A DNA stretch of 64,000 nucleotides, from the NCBI GenBank assembly GCA_949825065.1, contig OX463848.1:33013491-33077490 (forward strand). The letters are read 5' to 3'. A model generated the notes under the pieces. That model saw only the letters and a list, made by a program, of their open reading frames with translations. It had not been told where the DNA came from and searched no databases. Source of the stretch: Odontocerum albicorne. Taxonomy: Eukaryota > Arthropoda > Insecta > Trichoptera > Odontoceridae. The position numbers were made by a program, and so were the translations under genes. This document shows positions 1-11,335 of this stretch, in pieces; the first letter of the stretch is position 1, and each line of letters begins with the position of its first letter.

Positions 1-340
1 TTTTTTTTTAATATTCTCTTTTTGTAACAGACCGAGAAATTTCTGAATACGAATCTGCTGAAAATTCCATTTATTTGAATGTTTATGAATAGACTTCAGA
101 GAAAAATGAGTTACTTTAAAAAAAATAAGGGTCCTCATTTGTAAGGCACGTAATTCATTTTACACACTTTTATGGACTTGTGGATAGTACTTATTTTGAA
201 AAGAATTCATCGCGAAAATTCTTACTTGATAAATGTATCCATTATTGAAAAGAATACCTGCATGCAACAAAAACGAGAAAAATCTTTTAACACAAAAAAA
301 ATCACGTAAAGATTTTCTGTTTTACTGAAAATGCTTCTAT
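1..340. other. AT-rich sequence, nothing recognised
   Basis: Short A and T runs and no reading frame worth reporting. I see no repeat shared with the rest of the window. Confidence 0.6.
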
Positions 341-722
341 TTCATACATACATACGTACCATGACGTATTTCCATTTTGGGCAGGCAGGAAAGGACAGAG
401 CGCCAGACTTTCTTATCTCGACACACATAATTAACCTCTTTTACATCCACACAACTTTTACGATTTATCTGAATTTCTACGTTTCCTTCTTTCAAAAAAT
501 CATTAACTTGATCCAACCATTCTTTCTTAATCTTTTTCTTACATGACTCCACCTTTATTTGTACTATACATTTGTTTTTGTTAGTTTTTCTTCATTCGTT
601 CATTTCTACATGCCTCAATTACCTCAGCTTGCACCATTCATTTTACTCAACACATCAGCCTTAAGTTCCCATTCGTCCCTAATCACTTCATTCCGTACTC
701 TGTCATACATTGTATTTAATTA
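341..722 (-). mobile_element. LINE-T copy, 3' end only (minus strand)
   Basis: This is a 5'-truncated copy of the commonest retrotransposon in the window. Read on the minus strand it ends at the left in a TATG-type tail (seen here as catacatacgtacc). It encodes the decayed C-terminus of a non-LTR retrotransposon protein, with WLDQVNDFLKEG, NRKSCVDVKEVN and CRDKKVWRSVLSCLP visible, followed by stop codons. The protein tail of this family is known from insect endonuclease-reverse transcriptases; the exact clade is not settled by this fragment. Confidence 0.8.
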
Positions 723-1188
723 CGTGTTCAATCATCGTCGTTGCTGAATCTCATAGTCGAGGATTCTTTCGCCATTTGAACGGAAATCTCTTTTGCTCCT
801 CCACGACAATTATGGGATGTGATGTATGAGAGAACATCTTGATCCTAAATGCGCTGTCATTCCACAGACGTAACAAACATATGGACCCCCCTGAATCATC
901 TGGTCACACTGACGCATAGCACGTTGTTTCTCATAAATCTAGCTGTTGAGGTGTTAGTATATTTTCAATATAATATAGCTGACAATTAAAACTAACCGAA
1001 ATATTCAAAGTATTGTATGGAAATAAACAGACTGTATACTTTATTTTATTCTTTTAGTTCTAGATTTAAACCAAAACTTCAAAGTTCAGCTCAAAAGTTC
1101 TAGTTCTTAGCCACATGATAGGAATATAATTTATTACAATTCGATTATGTATAATCGTAGTACAAACTGGAAGTGTAAACATTTCTTT
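723..1188. other. unannotated AT-rich spacer
   Basis: No gene, SINE head or terminal repeat recognised. Confidence 0.5.
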
Positions 1189-1985
1189 CATCTTTTTTGG
1201 ATTTTTGGGAACCCTAAACACTCTAGTATCAAACGTTCTTAATTTAAAATTATTTAAACGACATCTTTTTTGGATTTTTGGGAACCCTAAACACTAGTGG
1301 CAAACGTTCTTAATTTTAAACTTTTTAAATTGTAAATTTTGTGTTGTGAATAGTAAAAAAAAATATTAAATGAGCTGAATAATGAAAATATAAAATGTGT
1401 TTCGATCAAGAAGTGTCAGGCAGAATATAATTTCAGGATTTTTTCTAATTTATTTTTATTTATTTATTATTACACATGCAAACGTTCTTTTAAAACTATT
1501 TAAACGACATCTTTTTTGGATTTTTGGGAACCCTAAACACTCTAGTGGCAAACGTTCTTAATTTAAAACTATTTAAACGACATTTTTTTTGGATTTATCG
1601 GAACCCTAAACACTCTAGTGGCAAACGTTCTTAATTTAAAACTATTTAAACGACATCTTTTTTGGATTTTTGGGAACCCTAAACAGTCTAGTGGCAAACG
1701 TTCTTAATTTAAAACTATTTAAACGATATCTTTTTTGGATTTTTGGGAACCCTAAACGCTCTAGTGGCAAACGTTCTTAATTTAAAACTATTTAAACGAC
1801 ATATTTTTTGGATTTTCGGGAACCCTAAACACTAGTGGCAAACGTTCTTAATTTAAAACTATTTAAATTGTAAATTTTGTATTATGAATAGTAAAAAAAA
1901 TATTAAATGAGCTGAATAATGAAAATATAAAATGTGTTTCGATCAAGAAGTGTCAGGCAGAATACAATTTCAGGATTTTAATCTA
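1189..1985 (+). repeat. 73-bp tandem repeat array with higher-order structure
   Basis: A 73-bp unit beginning catcttttttggatttttgg starts at 1189 and 1262, then again at 1508, 1581, 1654, 1727 and 1800, with exact 73-bp spacing inside each run. Each run is followed by the same block of about 115 bp (around 1322-1437 and 1868-1985) containing gagctgaataatgaaaat and gatcaagaagtgtcaggcag. The arrangement is two units, block, spacer, five units, block. No coding potential is seen. Confidence 0.9.
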
Positions 1986-2094
1986 ATTAATTGACTAATT
2001 AACTGTTTGTAGCAAAATCGTCCAACGTTCAAAGGACATGAGCGTTATATAATGACAAAAACATCGCGACTCGTTTTCCAAATATGTTCCTTAC

Positions 2095-2314
2095 CACTTG
2101 CCTTACTATGCTAAAAAAATCCGCCAACCACGGTGCCGGACGCTAAACGTCCAGTAAAAAATGTATAATATATTTTAAATTAAAATTATGCAAAATCTGC
2201 TAGGCTATTTTTTGTAATTAGCTATAAAAATTCTTTTATTGTGTAATAAAACGTCGAATAATCAAATAAAATATAAGCCCTGGTCACTCGCTATCCATCA
2301 CAGGGATGCAAGTG
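2095..2314. mobile_element. piggyBac-like non-autonomous element (TTAA target), copy 1
   Basis: A 220-bp element with ends CACTTGCC and GCAAGTG, flanked by TTAC on the left and TTAA on the right, so one target-site copy has mutated. It aligns along its whole length with 50868-51082, which has TTAA on both sides. It contains a small GC-rich hairpin (ccggacgctaaacgtccag). There is no coding capacity. TTAA targets are typical of piggyBac elements, but assignment rests only on the target and terminal repeats. Confidence 0.7.
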
Positions 2315-2318
2315 TTAA

Positions 2319-2728
2319 AACCTGCAGAATACATTTTGTCCTACCGTATTGGAACTTAATTTTTTTTTATTTACCATATGCGGATGCGTTTTTTATATGT
2401 CCGAATTGATGATTTTTGAACTTCGCGAATTTGAATATAACCTAATACTTTTCGTTCTAATAAAGTAAAAAAAAGCAACACTTACTAATACTATAATTAA
2501 TAAAATTATTGATGATTTGGACTTTTGGCCCTATGAATCGAACCTTCGGGCTTAAAAGCACTTGAACAGGCACAAAATTTGGGGCAAGTTATCGCACGTG
2601 TTAACAATACTACCTTGCATACCAAATAGTTTTTTCTCGGTGGTTGGAAGAGATTGCCGCCTAGTAATAAACCCAACAGATTGTTAGACAATGAAGTGTT
2701 AGAAAAATAAAGAAGAAGCAACAACAGT
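2319..2728. other. spacer with a small SINE-A tail fragment
   Basis: Only 2640-2705 is recognisable: it matches the SINE-A tail (ggttggaagagattgccgcc, then aataaaccc). The rest is unassigned. Confidence 0.45.
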
Positions 2729-2860
2729 AGCTCTTGTGAGTATTGTTACCAAACGAACTTTTTTAACTAAGCTGGAACATTCGTTTTTCCCTTTCAAGTA
2801 CAAAAAGAAACTCCCGGGACGAAGTCAAGCATCTTACCAACTAAATCACGGAGGTTACTG
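2729..2860 (-). mobile_element. SINE-B copy (minus strand)
   Basis: On the minus strand it starts with the tRNA-like head (cctccgtg, then agttggtaag around 2835-2857) and continues into the family body ending in gttaccaaacga/gagtattgttacc seen near 2735-2757. Pol III box A is recognisable; box B is eroded. Confidence 0.6.
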
Positions 2861-3026
2861 GAATTTTATACTTCTAGCCGTCAGAAATTTAAATTTAATA
2901 GTCAAGATTAGATTGTTGCTGTAATTTAACAGTTACGTACTACAAAATACAATAAGCCAATGAATACAAAGTATAGACGTTATCCATTCATAGAATGAAC
3001 AGACTCCATATATAGATTGCGAAATA

Positions 3027-3206
3027 TTTTTATCGCTATAAACTCTCTTTAAGTTTGTTTCTATCATCTCTTTTTATCGCTATAAACTCTCTTTGAGTTT
3101 GTTTCTATTATCTCTTTTTATCGCTATAAACTCTCTTTAAGTTTGTTTCTATTATCTCTTTTTATCGCTATAAACTCTCTTTGAGTTTGTTTCTATTATC
3201 TCTTTA
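3027..3206 (+). repeat. 44-bp tandem repeat, four units
   Basis: The landmark tatcgctataaactctcttt recurs at 3031, 3075, 3119 and 3163, exactly 44 bp apart. Units differ by one or two bases (aagtttg or gagtttg, atcatc or attatc), and the two variants alternate, suggesting expansion as an 88-bp dimer. Confidence 0.9.
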
Positions 3207-3694
3207 ATTGAAATTCCTCTCAGACCATTATACTTTTTCATTTAAAAGGTTTTTTATAAGTTATCAATTTTTCGACTACATTAATTTCAAAGCTACGATT
3301 TGTTGGTGATTATATTAGAACTGCGACCTAGGATTGCAGCAAATACTTTGAAACGAATACGCAATAACTTCCTTGTTTCTACAGTCACAAAGCAGATTAG
3401 CAAGTAATGATAAGTAACGTGCGGGAGTATGAACCTATAGGACCTAAACTGGTTGGTTGACCCAGTCAAAGATTGTAGAAAAATTTACTGATAGAGTCTG
3501 AGAGTTTAAAAACACAGGAGACAAAAGTCGCAAGGAGGTAGAGTGGTATCATCATAAATGCTAAAGTTTTTTGAAAGCTTTAAGACCATCGGGGTAAGGT
3601 AAAGTAATCTGTTTTTTATTTATCCAGAAACAAAGATTGAAAAGTGATTGTGTCAATATAATAATGAAAAAACTATTTATATAATCTCCGTTTA

Positions 3695-4160
3695 TAGAGC
3701 AGACTATCTTAAGGGCACTCTTACTCGGAATTCGAACCCACTATTGTTGAGAGATAAAAAAATATCACAAAATTAATAAGTATGTAAGTTGAGTGTAAAA
3801 ATATGAAGGCGATGGCGGCGGCAATTAAATCAAGTACTTTCCCGCATCTAGTGTATTAATGTATTGTATTACTCGTTGTATACAATACAACCTTGCGGGC
3901 GTATGGCAGGCCATGTGGCAATCTCTTACAACCGACCATAAAGATGTTAAAGAAGACTTAAAGTGAAAACTAAACTGGATACCTTTTTCAAAAAAATGTG
4001 GATTCCAGCGGAATTTATATATAACATATTAAGAGAAACATATTTGATAGAAAAACCGCAGAAAACTCACCAAGGGTAGACGAACTATCAAGAAATCTTT
4101 GTAGATTTTCCGATATGTGATGGTAACACACTCGGATTTAGGTGTAGTGTAATGTTGTAA
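3695..4160. mobile_element. dispersed repeat R1, interrupted by a SINE
   Basis: Left part (3695-3860) and right part (4016-4160) together match 63290-63575, including gcactcttactcggaattcg, aaaaccgcagaaaactcacc and gacgaactatcaagaaa. The SINE-A copy at 3861-4015 sits between the two parts and is missing from the other copy. Family unknown. Confidence 0.65.
3861..4015 (-). mobile_element. SINE-A copy, 5'-truncated, inside R1
   Basis: Minus-strand SINE-A body: gaatccacatttttt, ccagtttagttttcac, ggttgtaagagattgcc and the terminal ttgtatacaacg region are all readable. The tRNA-like head is absent, so the copy stops just inside the head/body junction at ccagcgg. Confidence 0.75.
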
Positions 4161-4370
4161 TGTACGGTATTGCACTTTCGTTGTATACAGTACAACCTGG
4201 CGGGCTTATTGTCATGTGGCAATATCTTCCAACCAACCAAAAAATATGTAAAAGAGGCCTGAAGTGAAAACCAGACTGGATTCCTTTATGGAATATGGGT
4301 TCCAACGCGAATCGAACCCATAACCTTCGGTCTGGGAGACAAGTGTCTTACCAACTAGGCCACAGAGTGT
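4158..4370 (-). mobile_element. SINE-A copy, nearly full length
   Basis: Read on the minus strand: a tRNA-like head with box A (tggcctagttggtaagac), box B (gggttcgattcg), then the family body and the tail ending in the tacaacgaaagtgcaatacc region. It is one of the best models for the family. The tRNA-like part is attached to the SINE body, so I do not call a tRNA gene. Confidence 0.85.
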
Positions 4371-4679
4371 ACATGTTTATATATAATCTCAAATTTCGAA
4401 AAAATAGTTCCCAACATTTTTTGTCTTCTAGTGCTTCCTAAAGCTGCACACACTTCTTATATCTCAAACACTTAAAGGCAGATCAATCCATACCACAAAA
4501 CCCATAACCCCGCTTTATTGGATCAATTAGTATTTGAACCAGGAAGACGAAGTTGACCTCAAAAATCTACTCTTCTTCGAAGAAATATCTTCAGCCATAG
4601 ATTCAAAAAGAGGCAATGGAGACATTTGAGTCAAAGTTTGAAACCAATTCATGAAAAAGTTTGATTAACAATTTAATAT

Positions 4680-4824
4680 AACGTCATAAGATGACAAGCT
4701 CTGATTCAAAGTAATTGTGTCATCATACGACAACAAACCCCGATGGAAAAAGTGATTGCGCCATCATAAGGAGACAAACTCAGATGGGAAAGAGATTGTG
4801 CCACTATAAGGTGACAAACTCAGC
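4680..4824 (+). repeat. degenerate tandem repeat of about 42 bp
   Basis: Three and a half diverged units, each with catcataagg/gacaaactcagatgg-like blocks, around 4682, 4720, 4762 and 4801. Confidence 0.6.
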
Positions 4825-5504
4825 ATTTAATTTCCAAATAACTTACTTCAACTTAATCGGATGAAGAAGCAATTTCTTAATATGATGAAATGGCCTTTGG
4901 TTAATTTATTTGCTTTTACGGAAATGTCATTAGTTTACGAGTATGTTTGTTGTGGAAAATAATTTTGAAAGTGGATTTTTATCAAATAAAGCCATTCCAA
5001 TATGCTTTCAAGTATTTTCGAGAATATTTTTCATGAGAAAATGACAGGAAAACAAGTTATTTTTCATTTTCATGCCAAGTTTTAAACATGATTTAGCGCA
5101 TAACGCCGTTTACAGATATGGATTTGAAATTAAAACAATATTTAAATACACATTTATTTAAATAGTTTGTTTATGTAAGTAAACGAGTATTTATTAATTA
5201 AAAAGATATACGATACTTAAGTGTTATTAAAAAATCAAAGCTATATTTACTAAAAAATATCATATAATATCTACATATTAAAAAAAACACACACAATGAC
5301 GGTGCAATAATCATCAATATAAAGTGTTGTTATTTTTCTTTCAACTTGCGAAAAAAAAGTACTCAAATACTCGTATAATCAACAAAAAAAAACAAGAAAT
5401 TATATTACAAATAAAAATTGAGGTATACGTAACAACTAATCTTCCATACAAGACTTATAATTGAGTTAATGATGATGAACTCGACAACATCTACAAAAAT
5501 CTTT
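4825..5504. other. AT-rich spacer
   Basis: No genes or family repeats recognised. Two exact TACGAGTA/TACTCGTA 8-mers lie here (4936 and 5368). Confidence 0.5.
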
Positions 5505-5980
5505 GTTGGTCATTGAAGTATAATGCATGACATTTAAACATAAAAAACAATATCCGCCAAATGTGCACCTCTTGCAGCTCTACAGATGTCTACTCTTTCG
5601 TCAAATTTTTCGATGACATTTTGGCATAATTGCGGTTCTAGCTCACTAATAACGCGAATAATTTCGTCCTTCAGTTTACGAATTGATCGCATTCTTAAAG
5701 ACCTGGCTTTTCACGTAACCCCAGAGAAAATAGTCCAACGGTGTCAGGTCACATGATCTTGGTGGCCAATTAACATCACCGTTTCCGGAGATTACAATAT
5801 ATAATATTACATAAAATAATTCTCAATTTTAACGCGTTGTTGTATTGTATACGGCTCCATTTTTATAAATGTCATATGGTACATTACACTTCTCAAATGT
5901 CACAAGATTCAGGCAAGTTCGCGACGCCATCTATGTTTTATCTAAGAACTAAAAAAAACCGCTCAATTTGAAAGACCCTT
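5505..5980 (-). mobile_element. 559-bp mariner-like MITE family, copy C
   Basis: Read on the minus strand this matches 13709-14267 and 54063-54618. It has the outer end aagggtctttcaaattgagc (5961-5980), an N-terminal transposase snippet, then an abrupt join to the C-terminal part with WPPRSCDLTPLDYFLWGYVK. The far end, beyond about 5505, is missing or unrecognisable. The central transposase, including the first two catalytic residues, is absent. Confidence 0.8.
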
Positions 5981-6162
5981 GCATTGTTGCATTCTCACGG
6001 TTGACGAGTTACTCGTACAACTTGCACCAATCATTAGCAAATTACTATTAGAAAAGTGATCTATCAACGATATTATGAATAACCTTATACTTAAATATCA
6101 AATCGAATATTATATAATAATTCTTTCAGAGAGTTTAAGAAAGCGGATGTAATTTAATAAGA

Positions 6163-6695
6163 TATACATACATATGGCGTTTCCCTGTTTGGGGTAGATA
6201 GGGAGGACAACGCTCCTGATTTTCCTATCTCAACACACGTTCTTCTCCTCTTCTACTATACATCCATGTACCTTCTCATACATCTCCTATAATTTTTATG
6301 ACTTTTAACGTCTTCTTTCAAAATATTCACTTGATCTAACAATACTTACTTTAGTTTTTCTTTTACGAAGCCTTTCACTCATATTTGCACTGTATGGTTG
6401 TTTTGTTAGTTTTTTTTTCATTTATTCTTTGTACATGCCCAAACCATTTTAGGACACTCGTGTTCATTTTACTTAACACATCAGTATTAAGTTCACATTC
6501 ATTCCTAATCACTTCGTTCCGTATTCTGTCATACATTGTCAACCCATTAACCGCCTTAGTGCACATATCTTTATAGTATTTATTCGGCTTTTTTCACTAT
6601 TTTTCTGCTGTGGACTATCATCTTCATAAAGTTTGATGCTGTCAGGTTTGAGAATATATATTTTATTGCCTTATTAACTTTATTTTCTATCAACT
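6163..6695 (-). mobile_element. LINE-T copy, long 3' end
   Basis: Left end is the TATG tail (catacatat), then the characteristic ggcgtttccctg (family stop and 3' end). On the minus strand the decayed protein includes MYDRIRNEVIRNECELNTDV and VLKWFGHVQRINEK, typical of the C-terminus of insect LINE polyproteins. It runs straight into a SINE-B copy at 6698. Confidence 0.85.
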
Positions 6696-6697
6696 TC

Positions 6698-7010
6698 GTC
6701 GGTCTAGTTGGTAAGACGCTGATGTTTCGGGTTCTTATTTATTATGGTACCCATAAAAAGGTTTCCCAGTCTGGTTGAAAAGTATGTCTGGTAACAATAC
6801 TTCAATAATCACAAATGCTAAACGTATGTGAGTGTTGTTCCCTTTCCATATAAAGTTGCATTTTCAACACATACTGTGATTATGAACTGTGAGTTACTTA
6901 CGTACTTCAGCGGTTCTCAACTTAAAGGCTCGATAACGGGGCCAATGCCAATATTATCTCCCTCCAGCACTCATCGACATGTCCACATCATTATTTCAAA
7001 TATGACGACG
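6698..7010 (+). mobile_element. SINE-B copy
   Basis: tRNA-like box A (ctagttggtaagacgctga), box B replaced by a weak gggttctta, then ggtacccataaaaaggtttc, tctggtaacaatactt and the distal part shared with 11042-11335 and 41636-41945 (actgtgattatgaactg, gctcgataacg, catcgacatgtccacatca). Confidence 0.75.
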
Positions 7011-7040
7011 ACGGTATCAGTTGAATCAATGGTCTTTTTT

Positions 7041-7432
7041 ACCATTTAACATGTTTCATATAATCAAGAAACTGGTTTAGTTACCAAACGTATTCACCAT
7101 TTAACATGTTTCATATAATCAATGGTTTCGTTACCAAACGTTTTCACCGGTTAACGTGTTTCATATAATCAAGCAAGTACTGGTTTAGTTACTAAACGTT
7201 TTCACTTTTTAACACGTTTATATAATCAAGCAAATACTGGTTTCGTTACCAAACGTTTTCAGCAGTTAACATGTTTCATATAATCGAGCAAGTACTGGTT
7301 TAGTTACTAAACGTTTTCACCATTTAACATGTTTCATATAATCAAGCAAATACTGGTTTAGTTACCAAACGTTTTCACCAGTTAACATGTTTCATATAAT
7401 GAAGCAAGTACTGGTTTAGTTGCCAAACGGTT
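7041..7432 (+). repeat. tandem repeat of about 58 bp, seven units
   Basis: Units contain catgtttcatataatcaa, actggtttagttaccaaacg and ttttcacca. Landmarks recur near 7048, 7099, 7158, 7208, 7269, 7328 and 7388. The first two units are shorter because they lack gcaagta. Confidence 0.85.
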
Positions 7433-8040
7433 TTCTTCTTGAAAATAAAATTTTTCTAAAATTTTATTTTACAAGTCATATTTATCTTGGAATTCTACTT
7501 GCTCCGTATATCATTCGGTCCTTCATAATTTATTGATTCAAATAGTGGTTTTTAAACTTTTGTTTCATGGCGTCCTTAGCATTAGATATTTGCTCACAGT
7601 ACTCTTAACAAAACTTACCAATTAGGCGATAGGTTCACAGCTACACTAATTTCCTGTATAAATTTAAAAAATATTTTGGGTGGATTTTCGTAAATGACAA
7701 AAGGCAAAGAATATTGACCAAATTGACAAATTTAGGTATTAAAGTATTCTGCTTAATATTCCAAGAATGTATTAAAAAAATTAAAATCCGGCACCCCTGA
7801 AAATTAATCGCAGCACCTCAGGGCGTCGAGACGAATATTTTGAGCACCTTGGATTAAAACTTTCTAGTTACATGTTTATTAACGATACAGATTTTCAATT
7901 CTGCAGAAGCTTTTCCTGTTGCTAATAAATATTTATGGTTAATCAATAATATTTAAATATATTCATTGTTTTTTTATCAAGTATTTTAAATTTAGCTACG
8001 TTTACATTAGTTAACATTGTTTTATTTAACACTTCTTTCT
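7433..8040. other. unannotated spacer
   Basis: No coding or family repeat recognised. Confidence 0.5.
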
Positions 8041-8044
8041 TAAA

Positions 8045-8300
8045 ATAATCTGGCGAACTTATTGCCAGGCGGCATCTCTTCCAGCCAACCAGACCAAAGC
8101 AAATAAAAGAAGTTACATGATCTAAAAAAGATTCAAGTGATTATTCATCTTTGTGAAATTTATTAACGTATACATAATAAAAGTAAAAATGAGATATCAT
8201 CAATCAAAGGAAAAGGAAAGAATGGTGGAGAATAAAGAAAACTCAAGAATGAAACACGTTGTATTACTGAGTAGAAATTGAGAGTTTCGTTTGTCACTGG
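8045..8300 (-). mobile_element. dispersed repeat R2, copy 1
   Basis: Matches 31085-31400: cttattgccaggcggca, aaagcaaataaaagaagttac, gagatatcatcaatcaaagg and gaatgaaacacgttgta. The left end (gcgaacttattgccaggcgg, cttccagccaacc) resembles the SINE-A tail read on the minus strand, so R2 may be a related SINE with another body. Confidence 0.65.
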
Positions 8301-9890
8301 TTCCAGAGTCTCACTGCATGGACAGTCAAGGATGATGTGAGATAAGAAGAGCGATGAATCAAATCTCTGTTTGAGATGCTGAAAAATTTCGGCGACATAA
8401 AATGAGGTAGCGGGAGTGTTAAGAATATTATACAATAGAGATAGTATATAAACTTGGCGTCTACATTAGTAGAAAAAGTCAATAAAAAGATGCTTGAAAC
8501 AACACCAGTTGAGAAACTATACCAAGTAATAGGTATCATCCATCCTGAGATTCGTAGAAGTTTTGCAACTGATATAGACAACAAAATAAGTCCAGGATCC
8601 AAAACACTCCTTTATATGGTCACCAACCAGCAATATTCAAATTGAGATCCAGGAAAACTTGATGAAAAGAGTGCGAGAACTGACGGATCTTCTTGATATT
8701 GTGCGTTTTTTGGAGTGGAAAGAAAAACATCAGACAACTGGATGGAGCTCAAGGAAAAGTTGACTGCCTTAGTCTATTTGAAGAACGCTAAATAAACTCC
8801 TAGTAGGGGTGACTAGATGCAACGTAAAATGCAAAGGGGGTTCTTGAACGTGATTTTGGGGATGTACAGGACTTAAAACAAATGCTAGTCTGTCCAAACA
8901 TCGGGCTTAAACGCTTTGGGTAGAACCTTATTAATGCGTATGATAACCTAATCTCTGTCGCCTCCTACTGGAAACATGTAACATACCCCTGGGAACTTAC
9001 AAGAGTTAAGTCCAACCTACCTTTACGTTATAGTACAGGCTTCCGAAAGCATCATCTGTTGTCTGACTAGTCCACCTACAGTATTAGCAGGGAGGACCAA
9101 GGTCTGAGTGAATATTATGAAATACAAGTAGCCTGATTGAGTGCACATGTACTCGTAAGTGTTAAATAATTAGATTTAAAATAATTAGTCGTAAGAATTG
9201 ATATCTAGTTATAAGTTTATATATAAGGTTTTAACTATTTTCAAGAATATAAATATAAAGATTATTAAAAATATAAATTACACGTAGGAAATGAAATTAT
9301 ATTTTTTGTTATAGTATATATGTTAGATAAGTTCTTATGATATAAATTTGTTTATAACTACAGCCTTTGATAAATGGTTGTATTACAGATTACTTTATAA
9401 AATAAATAAAATATGTCACATGGTTGATAATTGATGGTTTAAACACGGAAATGAAATGACATTAGTCTTTAAACCGAATATTTCGAGGTTCAATTTAATA
9501 AAATAAAATATTTTTTGTTGTGAATTTCTAAAATAACAATCCAACCCTGTTGTTGTTAGGTGGGTAGCATAAAGAGCCCATCGTGATGAGAAAGAAACCA
9601 AGACGATAGGGGCATTTCCTACCCTCTAAATCGGGCGATATAGCACTTCACAGCATCACATAGCGCTTTACGTGACAACTTTATATAGCAATATAAAATA
9701 CAAGCTTTCAGCCCACACCACGCTCAATGGCGGATTATGCTTTATTGTTTCAAGTGTTGGACTATTTCCTTTTTATTCACCAACTTAATTTTGTAAATAT
9801 TTAATAATAATTTAATTAAACTTCTGAATTCTCCGTGGTAATAAATAGTACGAAAAAAAAATTTTTTTTTTATATTCACATGATGAAGTG
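8301..9890. other. spacer with an unrecognised 63-codon frame at 8454-8645
   Basis: The plus-strand frame 8454-8645 contains PVEKLYQVIGIIHPEIRRSF and has a balanced residue composition, but I recognise no family, its start is weak and downstream frames are closed. It may be part of an old retroelement. The rest (to 9890) shows no recognisable features apart from one TACTCGTA at 9150. Confidence 0.3.
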
Positions 9891-9894
9891 CAAA

Positions 9895-10015
9895 CAATAC
9901 ATATATACCATAACTCAGTCTCCCTATTGGAGAAGGCAGAAAGGAGAGATCGCCAGACGTTCATATCTCGTCACACATCCTCCGCCTCTTCTATCCATAT
10001 ACCTTCGCATACAAG
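9895..10015 (-). mobile_element. LINE-T fragment
   Basis: Minus-strand 3' end with the tail near 9898-9912 (atacatatataccataac) followed by gagaaggcagaaaggagaga, the same sequence that opens the copy at 10240. Only about 120 bp is present. Confidence 0.65.
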
Positions 10016-10049
10016 CAGAATGTATAAAATGTACTATTCTTTCCGTATA

Positions 10050-10239
10050 AATACCAAGAGGGACATTTGGTGTGGAGAGGTACGGGCGGCTAACTGGAGA
10101 TGGTCTCGTATCGCATAATCAACTCTATATATTGTTAAATATTTGTATTTTTTTAATTATTTTTGACTTTCATACTTGCTTACTTACGTAATTATTTAAA
10201 TGTTTATTGTGTGGGTGTTTCTTTTTATTTGGTTTTATT
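10050..10239. repeat. duplicated flank shared with 43850-44030
   Basis: About 190 bp containing gacatttggtgtggagaggt, cgtatcgcataatcaactct and aaatgtttattgtgtggg matches 43850-44030. In both places it lies next to the 3' end of a LINE-T copy in the same orientation. Confidence 0.75.
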
Positions 10240-10858
10240 TTATATAATAATGCCGTCTTCTTATCGAGGTAGGCAGAAAGGAGAGAGCGCCAGACTTTCC
10301 TATCACGGTACACATCCGCCTCTTATATTTACATCCATACACTTCTCATATAGCTACTACGATTCCTCTGACTTTTTACGTTTCCTTCTTTCAAAATATC
10401 CTACATTTGATCCAACCAAACTTTTCTTAGTTTTTCTCTTCCACGCCTTTCACTCATATCTACACAATATATTTGTTTTGTTAGTCTTTCTTCATTCAAT
10501 CATTCAACATGTCCAAACCATCTCAGCGTACTTTCCTTCATCTTACTTAACACATCACACATCTTTAAATTCACATGCATTCCTTATCTCTTCATTTCTT
10601 ATTATATCACACGCTGTCACTCTGTGCATTCTTCTCAATACACGTATTTCTACAGCGTTTATTCGGCTTCTATCAGTATTTTCCTACGTCCACGTGTCCC
10701 TCCCATGCATCAAAGTTGGCGAAATACTATTGTGGACTATCCATCTTAGCAGATTTTTATACTATCCGGTTTGATTATACTCGTATATGTTTTAGTCCTC
10801 CATTGACTTTGTTTCCTATTGCTACACGCCATTCGGTATCCATCTTAACTTTTCTATA
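10240..10858 (-). mobile_element. LINE-T copy, one of the longest
   Basis: Family 3' end at left (aggtaggcagaaaggagaga), extending about 600 bp toward the 5' side. The minus strand retains the order of LINE-T protein segments, but with many stops and frameshifts. At 10778 it carries TACTCGTA where the copies at 6163-6695 and 28820-29390 have simple TA-rich sequence. Confidence 0.8.
10778..10785. other. TACTCGTA scar in LINE-T copy
   Basis: Local sequence is gatta-TACTCGTA-tatgtt. Removing CTCGTA gives gattatatatgtttta, which matches the other LINE-T copies (gagtataaatgtttta at 29309; gagaatatatatttta at 6649) in length and order. Confidence 0.6.
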
Positions 10859-11041
10859 ATCTGAAAACATACTACCCGATCAGTAAACTAAGTTTGTTTA
10901 CATATTATAACATAAATATAAATAAATTGCGCATTTTCTATAATTAATTTTTCAAGAAGTTTCTTAATAGTAAACATATTTCAATCAACAGTGATTTTTT
11001 TTATAATTTTATAAAATGAGAACTGACATTTGAAACATGAT

Positions 11042-11335
11042 GACCTCCGTGGCCTATTTGGTAAGACGCTTGACTTTCACCCGGTGCTATCGAGTTCAAT
11101 TCAAGGTGGTTAACGAAAAAAAAAATAGAAAAAGGTTAGTCTGATAACAATACTTATGCATGCTTGAGACGTGTGCGCATATTTTTTCATCTTCACATGC
11201 GGTAATATTGCCAACACAAGTGATGACAAACTGCGAGCTTTCAGCCTACTCCTGTTGCTCGATTAATGATGCCAAAAATGGTGTTGGCTCGATGAATATG
11301 TCCTCATCGCCAACTCGGATATGTTGAAAGGTAAA
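11042..11335 (+). mobile_element. SINE-B copy
   Basis: Clear tRNA-like head (cctccgtggcctatttggta, agacgcttgactttc, then gagttcaattc as a worn box B), followed by aaaaaggttagtctgataac and the distal family body to about 11335. Confidence 0.75.

Noticed and set aside
3868..3876. TTACTCGTT in a SINE-A tail as a scar
   Set aside because: Other copies have ttacactttcgttg here; this one is better explained by a small deletion.
8294..8602. 102-codon minus-strand frame as a gene
   Set aside because: Overlaps the R2 repeat end and an opposing frame; no recognised features.
10163..10774. 203-codon plus-strand frame as a gene
   Set aside because: It is the antisense of a LINE-T copy; the Ser/His/Leu-rich product is the reverse complement of LINE coding sequence.
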